Source of the DNA: Candidatus Colwellbacteria bacterium RIFCSPLOWO2_01_FULL_48_10
GTDB lineage: Bacteria > Patescibacteriota > Minisyncoccia > UBA6257 > Colwellbacteraceae
Direction: 5' to 3'
DNA length: 10,189 nt
NCBI GenBank assembly: GCA_001817755.1
Contig: MHIY01000011.1
Span: forward strand, 1-10,189
Shown piece after piece: positions 1 to 4,565 of this stretch. The notes beneath the pieces are model-generated. The model did not search any database. It had not been told where the DNA came from and saw only the letters and a program-made list of their open reading frames with translations. How positions within the stretch are numbered: position 1 is the stretch's first letter; each line of letters opens with the position of its first letter. The position numbers and the translations under genes were made by a program.

Positions 1-506
1 ACGGTCCTGAGGAGAAGAACGCTTCTCTTCCTCCACTCCATCCGGAAGAACTGATTCCACCGCCCAAGCTCGCATTGGTCCCGATCCGTGAAGACGTGAC
101 CATGCCGGTCTCGTACTGCGCTGGCGCAAAAGGTGTCGGCTGCCAGAGTACTGCCTCGGAATACAACGGCGAAGAGGTTCTCTTGAGTTTTGATGTCAGG
201 CCCCGGCTTGCTTCGGCAAGCGCAGTCGTCCTGAACATCACTTGGGAATCCACTTCGCTGCTAAACCAGGAACTCTGCATCGAAACCGGATGGGGTGAAG
301 GAAGCTACTACCACACCCGGCCAGTCCGCATCGAAGGACTTTCCCCGCTAACTGTGAACCTGGTGAACGAGGACAGTCTCGAGCAAACCGAGTTCTACAT
401 TTTGCTCAAGTGGTGTCCGCAGGAAGTTCCCGAAACCCCCGTGCTCTACCAGGCCAGCCTGGCTCAGAACATGAAGATCGACGGCAACATCTTCGGAATC
501 GAGTAA
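1..506 (+). CDS. Putative lipoprotein, first copy (5' end cut off by window)
   Basis: The reading frame is open from the window edge to the TAA at 504-506. It matches the complete gene at 694-1269 base for base, offset by 763. The first base corresponds to the second base of codon 24, so the 22-residue signal peptide, the lipobox cysteine and one further base lie outside the window. The visible part is the whole mature domain after the lipidated Cys and Asn, with the C-A-G-x-x-G-x-x-C motif and the C-terminal ETPVLYQAS and GNIFG strings. An internal ATG at 75 could open a shorter frame but is inside the mature domain, so it is not the real start. I do not recognise the family. Its product would be an envelope-anchored protein identical to its neighbour. 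Confidence 0.8.
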   Translation, partial: GPEEKNASLPPLHPEELIPPPKLALVPIREDVTMPVSYCAGAKGVGCQSTASEYNGEEVLLSFDVRPRLASASAVVLNITWESTSLLNQELCIETGWGEGSYYHTRPVRIEGLSPLTVNLVNEDSLEQTEFYILLKWCPQEVPETPVLYQASLAQNMKIDGNIFGIE

Positions 507-543
507 ACGCGCAGCAAGTGCACTTTCACCCCCTTACCCCCCA

Positions 544-577
544 CCCGCCATACAGCTTCCTGGCGGGATTCATTTTT
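544..577 (+). terminator. Terminator-like hairpin after lipoprotein copy 1
   Basis: A 7-bp perfect stem, CCCGCCA (544-550) with TGGCGGG (561-567), encloses a 10-nt loop and is followed by ATTCATTTTT. It lies 38 bases after the stop, just before the next promoter. A C-rich, G-poor tract comes immediately upstream. Confidence 0.6.
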
Positions 578-587
578 CCCAGAGCGC

Positions 588-616
588 TTGACAAATGCAT
601 TGTGTAGGGGTAATAC
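588..616 (+). promoter_or_regulatory. Sigma70-type promoter of lipoprotein copy 2
   Basis: A perfect -35 TTGACA (588-593) is followed by a 17-bp spacer and a weaker -10 TAATAC (611-616). The spacer contains the palindrome AATGCATT. CGCTTG (585-590) and CAAGCG (619-624) form an inverted repeat across the promoter, which could be an operator. The predicted transcript would start near 623 and leave a leader of about 70 nt. Confidence 0.6.
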
Positions 617-626
617 TACAAGCGTA

Positions 627-667
627 AGGGCGCGGGTAATTGTACCAACCCATAATACCCGCACCCT
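627..667 (+). promoter_or_regulatory. 5' UTR hairpin of lipoprotein copy 2
   Basis: The 12-base arms at 627-638 and 656-667 pair at 11 of 12 positions, the exception being one C-A mismatch. They enclose a 17-nt loop. The hairpin sits almost at the predicted 5' end of the mRNA and ends 26 nt before the ATG. A role in mRNA stability or regulation is inferred. Confidence 0.5.
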
Positions 668-693
668 GACAACAGAATAGCTATGGTGAAACT

Positions 694-1269
694 ATGCGCA
701 ACTACGCAACCCTGATCTGCCTCGCACTGCTGACCCTCTTCCCTCTCGCTCTCTCCGGATGCAACGGTCCTGAGGAGAAGAACGCTTCTCTTCCTCCACT
801 CCATCCGGAAGAACTGATTCCACCGCCCAAGCTCGCATTGGTCCCGATCCGTGAAGACGTGACCATGCCGGTCTCGTACTGCGCTGGCGCAAAAGGTGTC
901 GGCTGCCAGAGTACTGCCTCGGAATACAACGGCGAAGAGGTTCTCTTGAGTTTTGATGTCAGGCCCCGGCTTGCTTCGGCAAGCGCAGTCGTCCTGAACA
1001 TCACTTGGGAATCCACTTCGCTGCTAAACCAGGAACTCTGCATCGAAACCGGATGGGGTGAAGGAAGCTACTACCACACCCGGCCAGTCCGCATCGAAGG
1101 ACTTTCCCCGCTAACTGTGAACCTGGTGAACGAGGACAGTCTCGAGCAAACCGAGTTCTACATTTTGCTCAAGTGGTGTCCGCAGGAAGTTCCCGAAACC
1201 CCCGTGCTCTACCAGGCCAGCCTGGCTCAGAACATGAAGATCGACGGCAACATCTTCGGAATCGAGTAA
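694..1269 (+). CDS. Putative lipoprotein, second copy (complete)
   Basis: This 191-residue protein begins with a type II signal peptide: positive N-terminus (MRN), hydrophobic core, and lipobox L20-S21-G22 before Cys23. It should be lipidated and cut before Cys23, leaving it tethered outside the membrane. After a Pro-rich linker (about 30-55) comes a domain of alternating hydrophobic residues, suggesting beta strands, with the motif C63-A-G-x-x-G-x-x-C71 and further cysteines at 116 and 162. It shares its ending (E-T-P-V-x-Y, then I-x-G-x-x-F-G) with the gene at 1457. GGTGA at 685-689, four bases before the ATG, supports this start. The ATG at 683 is in another frame. The gene has its own promoter and terminator, so it is probably monocistronic. 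The family is not recognised and its function is unknown. Confidence 0.85.
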   Translation: MRNYATLICLALLTLFPLALSGCNGPEEKNASLPPLHPEELIPPPKLALVPIREDVTMPVSYCAGAKGVGCQSTASEYNGEEVLLSFDVRPRLASASAVVLNITWESTSLLNQELCIETGWGEGSYYHTRPVRIEGLSPLTVNLVNEDSLEQTEFYILLKWCPQEVPETPVLYQASLAQNMKIDGNIFGIE

Positions 1270-1306
1270 ACGCGCAGCAAGTGCACTTTCACCCCCTTAC
1301 CCCCCA

Positions 1307-1340
1307 CCCGCCATACAGCTTCCTGGCGGGATTCATTTTT
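1307..1340 (+). terminator. Terminator-like hairpin after lipoprotein copy 2
   Basis: Exact repeat of the hairpin at 544-577: stem CCCGCCA (1307-1313) with TGGCGGG (1324-1330), then ATTCATTTTT. It isolates each lipoprotein gene from the next. Confidence 0.6.
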
Positions 1341-1350
1341 CCCAGAGCGC

Positions 1351-1379
1351 TTGACAAATGCATTGTGTAGGGGTAATAC
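1351..1379 (+). promoter_or_regulatory. Sigma70-type promoter of the third lipoprotein gene
   Basis: TTGACA (1351-1356), a 17-bp spacer and TAATAC (1374-1379), identical to the promoter at 588-616. The same CGCTTG/CAAGCG inverted repeat spans it (1348-1353 and 1382-1387). Copy 2 and the diverged third gene therefore carry the same control region. Confidence 0.6.
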
Positions 1380-1389
1380 TACAAGCGTA

Positions 1390-1430
1390 AGGGCGCGGGT
1401 AATTGTACCAACCCATAATACCCGCACCCT
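1390..1430 (+). promoter_or_regulatory. 5' UTR hairpin of the third lipoprotein gene
   Basis: Arms 1390-1401 and 1419-1430 pair with a single C-A mismatch around a 17-nt loop, an exact copy of 627-667. The left arm's GGGT could also pair with ACCC at 1411-1414 in the loop, so two alternative folds exist. Confidence 0.5.
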
Positions 1431-1456
1431 GACAACAGAATAGCTATGGTGAAACT

Positions 1457-2017
1457 ATGCGCAACTACGCAACCCTGATCTGCCTCGCACTGCTGACCCT
1501 CTTCCCTCTCGCTCTCTCCGGATGCAACGGTCCTGAGGAGAAGAATGATTCCTCTCCGCTCGCTCCGGGTGCCGCGCAGACCCAACCCGGATCTTTCAAG
1601 ATCAACGAAAAAGCAACGTTCGACCTCTCGGTCTGCGCCGGAATCGACGGCACGCAATGCCTGGGCGGCGAAGAACAAATCGCTCTCTCGATCGAAACCG
1701 ATCTCGACTCGATTACCAATCTCATGCTCGAAATCGTTTGGGATGCCAGCTCGCCTTCTACCGAGGTGCTGAACTTCACAATCGGTTCCGGAGAAATGGA
1801 CGTCGAGTTCCTGCCGGGCAGCGAACCGATTTATGCCCAGGGCGCTTCGCCGATAACGGTCATGACAATCGGCGAAAATTCCTTCAACGGAACAGAGCTT
1901 TTCATCGTGATCGCCCTCGTTCGCGAGTATGCCCAGGAAACGCCCGTCTTCTATGAAGTCTCAGCCCCGCAAGATGTGGAAATCACGGGCTACGTCTTCG
2001 GAACGAGAACGGCGTAG
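1457..2017 (+). CDS. Putative lipoprotein, diverged paralogue
   Basis: This 186-residue protein has the same first 30 residues as its neighbour, encoded by identical DNA, with the lipobox before Cys23. It then diverges: a different linker, and a mature domain only loosely similar to the 694-1269 product. The conserved anchors are C60-A-G-x-x-G-x-x-C68, the string T-E-L-F-I-V (T-E-F-Y-I-L in the neighbour), Q-E-T-P-V-F-Y-E-V-S, and a final I-T-G-Y-V-F-G. Cysteines 116 and 162 of the neighbour have no counterpart. It should be a membrane-anchored extracellular protein. It has the same GGTGA site before its ATG. The shared upstream region and signal peptide with a divergent body suggest members of a lipoprotein family that is expressed alike but differs in the exposed part. 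The function is unknown. Confidence 0.85.
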   Translation: MRNYATLICLALLTLFPLALSGCNGPEEKNDSSPLAPGAAQTQPGSFKINEKATFDLSVCAGIDGTQCLGGEEQIALSIETDLDSITNLMLEIVWDASSPSTEVLNFTIGSGEMDVEFLPGSEPIYAQGASPITVMTIGENSFNGTELFIVIALVREYAQETPVFYEVSAPQDVEITGYVFGTRTA

Positions 2018-2080
2018 TGAGCACCTTCACCCCCACCTTACCCCACCCCGCACTAGATCCGCGAACCAACGGATAATAGG

Positions 2081-2098
2081 CGGGCATTTCTTTGCCCG
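2081..2098. other. Hairpin downstream of the lipoprotein array
   Basis: CGGGCA (2081-2086) pairs with TGCCCG (2093-2098) around TTTCTT. It lies 63 bases after the stop of the third lipoprotein gene. No clear T-run follows on either strand, so a terminator role is only possible. A smaller ATCCG/CGGAT pair (2057-2061, 2070-2074) and a C-rich tract (2021-2050) resembling the one after the other lipoprotein genes precede it. Confidence 0.35.
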
Positions 2099-2130
2099 GG
2101 AAATCTGAAATGGTGGCTTACCACGAGTGA

Positions 2131-2151
2131 GCCCGCACTTTTGGTGCGGGC
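2131..2151. other. Strong GC-rich hairpin between convergent transcription units
   Basis: A perfect 8-bp stem, GCCCGCAC (2131-2138) with GTGCGGGC (2144-2151), has a 5-base loop. It lies between the + strand lipoprotein genes and the - strand tRNA, so it could stop transcription from both sides, but it lacks a T tail. Confidence 0.4.
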
Positions 2152-2159
2152 GAATCGAG

Positions 2160-2198
2160 TGGACTCACCGGGAATTGAACCCGGACCTCAGCAATGCG
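2160..2198 (-). pseudogene. 3'-half tRNA remnant
   Basis: Read on the - strand, this starts with CGCATTGCTGAG, the same 12 bases that run from the first anticodon base onward in the intact tRNA-Ala 63 bases upstream. It continues with a good T arm (CCGGG, TTCAATT, CCCGG), a 7-base acceptor half TGAGTCC and discriminator A. The next bases are CTC rather than CCA. No matching 5' half (GGACTCA or similar) exists upstream, so this is not a complete tRNA. The T arm and acceptor differ from the neighbouring tRNA-Ala, so it is not a simple recent copy. Remnants of this shape are typical of integration into the 3' part of a tRNA gene, or of tRNA gene decay. Confidence 0.6.
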
Positions 2199-2219
2199 CC
2201 CCGAACAAATTTCGCCTTG

Positions 2220-2293
2220 TGGTGGACCTAGGCGGAATCGAACCGCCATCTCAGCAATGCGAATGCTGCGTTCTACCATTAGACCATAGGCCC
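2220..2293 (-). tRNA. tRNA-Ala (anticodon CGC)
   Basis: The - strand folds as a complete cloverleaf. The acceptor GGGCCTA pairs with TAGGTCC and includes the G3-U70 wobble that defines alanine tRNAs. The anticodon stem CAGCA/TGCTG has loop TTCGCAT, giving anticodon CGC (2261-2259) for codon GCG. The T stem GGCGG/CCGCC has loop TTCGATT, followed by discriminator A and an encoded CCA (2222-2220). The D stem is the weakest part: G10-C25 and U11-A24 pair, 12-23 is a C-A mismatch, and 13-22 is U-G. The tRNA is transcribed towards the lipoprotein array. Confidence 0.9.
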
Positions 2294-2307
2294 AATTTAC
2301 ATTGGGC
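2290..2307 (-). promoter_or_regulatory. Hairpin overlapping the 5' end of the tRNA
   Basis: On the - strand GCCCAAT, tetraloop GTAA (GNRA type) and ATTGGGC form a perfect 7-bp hairpin. Its last four bases GGGC are the first four of the mature tRNA, so this fold competes with the acceptor stem. Confidence 0.45.
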
Positions 2308-2344
2308 ATGGCGAAATTTTAACGGGGTGAAAATGCTGTGCGTG

Positions 2345-2375
2345 CCCCGTAGCGAGCTATGCTCTGCTACTGGGG
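2345..2375. other. Long imperfect hairpin in the tRNA-CYTH gap
   Basis: CCCCGTAGC (2345-2353) pairs with GCTAC-T-GGGG (2366-2375), with one bulged T. Inside it GAGC (2354-2357) pairs with GCTC (2361-2364) around TAT. The total is about 13 pairs. No T-run follows on either strand. The rest of 2294-2536 is AT-rich and shows no gene; I could not assign a convincing promoter for the CYTH gene there. Confidence 0.45.
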
Positions 2376-2536
2376 TAATGCCGTTTTACTATGAGCCCAT
2401 GCTTTGTGAACGCCATTGATTCTAAATCTATGCACGATTAGATTCAAATGGTTAAGTTTTCAAAACGCGTATGAACTGCTAACATAGTTGGCGTATGCAT
2501 TACTAATCACTAGTCGCTAAACACTAACGCTATCAA

Positions 2537-3217
2537 ATGAATTCCTATGAAATCGAGATAAAGAGTTTGCTGGGCAGTCTGGCAAACGCCGAACGTCTAG
2601 TGCAAAAAATGAAAGCTAAGGACGATAAGCTCGCGCAGACAAGTTCCCACAAACAGCTGAACCACTACTTCGTGGGCGGCAATCTGGAAAACCTCCGCAA
2701 GAACGCCGATCATCTGATAATAGGCCCCAAAGATAAGGCGAAGTTCGAAGAAGTGATCAAAAAGGCCAAGACCTTTTCGGTGCGTACCCGCCTCGCCGAC
2801 AAAAAACTCCTGCTGGTCGTAAAAGCATCGATCGACGATACCACAAGCTCGAACGGCACGGCGCGAATCGAGTTTGAAACCGAGATAAAAGGACTAACCT
2901 TAGACGAACTGGACAAGCTTATATTGGAATCCGGCTTTGAGTACCAAGCCAAGTGGTCACGCGAGAGAACCGACTATAAATTCCGTGATGTAAGCGTGTC
3001 CATCGACAAAAATGCGGGCTACGGCTACATCGCCGAGTTCGAAAAAGTGGTGAACGACCCGGGCCTCGCGGACGGCGTAAAAAAAGAGTTGCGGGAACTG
3101 ATACAGGAGCTCGGCGCGGAAGAACTGGCCCAGGACAGACTGGAAAGAATGTTCGCACACTACAACGCCCATTGGCGCGATTATTACGGAACAGACAAAA
3201 TATTCAGCCTTGACTGA
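2537..3217 (+). CDS. CYTH-domain protein (triphosphate tunnel metalloenzyme family)
   Basis: This 226-residue protein carries the family hallmark E-x-E-x-K at E5-I-E7-I-K9. Further basic and acidic residues point into the eight-strand tunnel in known members: R83 and R85, K96, E112 and E114, R142/R144, D157, and E167/E169. The family binds inorganic triphosphate, nucleoside or thiamine triphosphates with divalent metal and hydrolyses or cyclises them. Members include ThTPase and class IV adenylate cyclase (CyaB). The sequence does not tell which reaction applies. The segment QLNHYF (40-45) is typical of the CyaB side. A charged helical C-terminus (about 180-226) follows the domain. The protein is cytosolic. 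No Shine-Dalgarno precedes the ATG, but E5-x-E7-x-K9 must be near the N-terminus, so the start fits. It stands alone on + and converges with the 3222 gene, the two stops being 4 bases apart. Confidence 0.85.
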   Translation: MNSYEIEIKSLLGSLANAERLVQKMKAKDDKLAQTSSHKQLNHYFVGGNLENLRKNADHLIIGPKDKAKFEEVIKKAKTFSVRTRLADKKLLLVVKASIDDTTSSNGTARIEFETEIKGLTLDELDKLILESGFEYQAKWSRERTDYKFRDVSVSIDKNAGYGYIAEFEKVVNDPGLADGVKKELRELIQELGAEELAQDRLERMFAHYNAHWRDYYGTDKIFSLD

Positions 3218-3221
3218 ACTT

Positions 3222-3839
3222 CTAAAGCGCTTGCGACTTAGAATCCAGTTTACGTCTGAGAACCTCTGACTCTTCTTTGGCTGCAACTATCTCGAGTTCG
3301 CGCTCAATCATCATTCTGTTGACGTTGGCTAAGTCCTCGCTTTTTTTCAAATAATCCTTACTGGATTTTTCTAATTCCAGGTTTTTCTGAACAAGCTCCA
3401 CCTCAATCTTCCTATGATTCTCAATCTCATCAGATAATTTTAAGTTGGCTTCTTGAAACTGTTGCGGCCCGACTAATTTTAGTATCAGAGGCACAGCGAT
3501 GGCGTAACCCACAAACGAAACTAAAGACACTGCCCCAGTGGTCAGGCTTATGATTCCTTCCAACCAATAAGCCGGATACCAGAAAGTCGCCACATTCATA
3601 ATGTGCGTCATGCTGCACCAAACCCCGAAAAAAGCGATCACGATAAACACCCAGCTAAATGCAAAATCCCTTCTTTTGAAATAAATGTAAAACAATTCAG
3701 CCGGCAGGAGAAGATAGCAAATGGCTATAAATGCATTCGTTACTACCATAATCCACATCAGCCCAGGATGATTGACGAAATGAACGCTGTGCGGCTCAAA
3801 GCTGCCTGGAGTAAAAACTGTACGCAATAGATCAAGCAT
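3222..3839 (-). CDS. Ethylene-receptor-like membrane sensor without kinase, second of a pair
   Basis: This 205-residue protein has three transmembrane helices (about 28-50, 61-85, 93-121) aligning with the N-terminal ethylene-binding domain of plant ETR1 and cyanobacterial homologues. Gapless alignment with ETR1 (offset +10) places C75 and H79 (C-S-M-T-H) on the copper ligands C65 and H69, Y42 on Y32, P46 on P36 and E48 on E38. The position of ETR1 Asp25 is Asn35, and that of Lys91 is Ser98. Residues about 127-200 form a coiled coil ending in a helix of the pattern V-N-x-M-M-x-x-R-E-x-E, often seen in sensor linkers. There is no histidine kinase, GAF or receiver domain, so signalling must go through a partner. 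The gene follows its paralogue with only 3 bases between stop and start, so the two are probably co-translated and could heterodimerise. Ligand identity is unproven. Confidence 0.8.
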   Translation of the reverse strand: MLDLLRTVFTPGSFEPHSVHFVNHPGLMWIMVVTNAFIAICYLLLPAELFYIYFKRRDFAFSWVFIVIAFFGVWCSMTHIMNVATFWYPAYWLEGIISLTTGAVSLVSFVGYAIAVPLILKLVGPQQFQEANLKLSDEIENHRKIEVELVQKNLELEKSSKDYLKKSEDLANVNRMMIERELEIVAAKEESEVLRRKLDSKSQAL

Positions 3840-3842
3840 GGA

Positions 3843-4448
3843 TTAGTCTTTCATTAGCTTTTGTTTAAGCTCCATTATCTCTTCTCTCAGAACAGCCAAC
3901 TTCGATTCTCGGCCAGCCATCAACGCATTCATTTTCTTTAGTTCGTCAATCTTCCCTAAGATTTCTTTACCCGCACTATCGATATCTCGGACACTGCGTT
4001 CAAGACTTGCTCTAGTTTGCTGGCGGCGCTCAACCTCTCTCGCTAGAGCGACGTTTACATCGGCTAATTGCTGCGGACTGGTTAGCTTGACCACCCGCGG
4101 GATGATATAAAGAAACATTAAAAATGTTGCGAAGGACACGACAAGAGTAATGACTTCGATAATGGCTTCAAAATAATAAGCTGGGTACCAGAAAATCATT
4201 ATATGCAATGCATGGGTCAAGCCACATAAAACAATGAAGGCGCCGAAAAGCAAAAACATCCAGTTGTATACCAAATCTTTTCTCTTGCGAACGACATAAA
4301 GTATCGTGATAGGAATGAGAGTATAAGCAAGGACGCTGAGAGCGTGTCCAACCACAATAAGCCACATCGCCTCCCAACGATCAGCAAAATGCTGACTGTG
4401 AGGAGTAAAATTGCCAGGAGTGAAAATAATGCGCACTAAATCAAACAT
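3843..4448 (-). CDS. Ethylene-receptor-like membrane sensor without kinase, first of a pair
   Basis: This 201-residue paralogue of the next gene has the same layout: an N-terminal T-P-G-x-F-x-P-H-S-x-H-F, three membrane helices (about 28-50, 62-86, 94-119) and a C-terminal coiled coil (about 128-199). Helix 2 reads F-G-A-F-I-V-L-C-G-L-T-H, almost the same as in plant ETR1, and gives the copper-ligand pair C75 and H79. Y42 and P46 match ETR1 Y32 and P36. ETR1 Asp25 is replaced by His35 and Lys91 by Glu98. No output domain is present. An extended -10 promoter lies just upstream, and the gene is divergent from thyA. Bacterial homologues of this domain are usually fused to histidine kinases, so a stand-alone pair is unusual. 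It may sense ethylene or another small hydrophobic or copper-binding ligand; that is inference. Confidence 0.8.
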   Translation of the reverse strand: MFDLVRIIFTPGNFTPHSQHFADRWEAMWLIVVGHALSVLAYTLIPITILYVVRKRKDLVYNWMFLLFGAFIVLCGLTHALHIMIFWYPAYYFEAIIEVITLVVSFATFLMFLYIIPRVVKLTSPQQLADVNVALAREVERRQQTRASLERSVRDIDSAGKEILGKIDELKKMNALMAGRESKLAVLREEIMELKQKLMKD

Positions 4449-4462
4449 ATGATCTTGCTCTT

Positions 4463-4471
4463 ATTATAACA
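4463..4471 (-). promoter_or_regulatory. Extended -10 promoter of the sensor pair
   Basis: The - strand reads TGTTATAAT, a perfect extended -10 (TGnTATAAT). No good -35 is found at 16-18 bp. The -10 ends 14 bases before the ATG at 4448, so the transcript would have a leader of only about 8 nt. Confidence 0.5.
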
Positions 4472-4546
4472 TTCCAGTACGGTTTCCTCGGACGCAAAAA
4501 CTTAACGAGCTCGTAGGCAAGCAAGAAACCGACGCATTTTCAAATT

Positions 4547-4552
4547 TATAAA
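4547..4552 (+). promoter_or_regulatory. Possible -10 of thyA
   Basis: TATAAA lies 13 bases before the thyA ATG. No recognisable -35 is present. As with the divergent gene, the mRNA would be almost leaderless. Confidence 0.3.
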
Positions 4553-4565
4553 GATTTATGGGATA

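Larger units (their letters stand above)
1..1545 (+). repeat. Perfect 763-bp tandem duplication (1-782 identical to 764-1545)
   Basis: Bases 1-782 and 764-1545 read the same throughout by eye, with a period of 763. One unit carries the body of a lipoprotein gene, its stop, a C-rich tract, a terminator-like hairpin, a promoter, a 5' UTR hairpin and the start plus signal peptide of the next gene. Identity ends at 782/1545, just where the second and third lipoprotein genes diverge after the codons for GPEEKN. The left boundary is outside the window, so the copy number is a minimum. Confidence 0.95.
2207..2319 (-). repeat. Inverted repeat flanking the tRNA (leader-trailer pairing)
   Basis: AAATTTCGCC at 2207-2216 and GGCGAAATTT at 2310-2319 are perfect 10-bp inverted repeats on either side of the tRNA. 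In the - strand precursor the leader and trailer could pair and hold the tRNA in a closed stem, 3 nt beyond the CCA end and 16 nt before the 5' end. Confidence 0.45.

Noticed and set aside
410..607. 65-codon + frame, repeated at 1173-1370
   Set aside because: It overlaps the lipoprotein gene end in another frame and runs through the terminator and promoter; its repetition only reflects the tandem duplication.
1..1545. Insertion sequence or CRISPR as explanation of the repeat
   Set aside because: No transposase, terminal inverted repeats or short spaced repeats are present; the unit is a gene plus its control region.
2160..2232. A second complete tRNA gene
   Set aside because: No 5' acceptor half or D arm matching TGAGTCC exists; that stretch is the end of the intact tRNA-Ala and its trailer.
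2118..2419. Open frames on both strands over the tRNA region (63 and 92 codons)
   Set aside because: They are translations of the tRNA and its remnant, which often give spurious frames.
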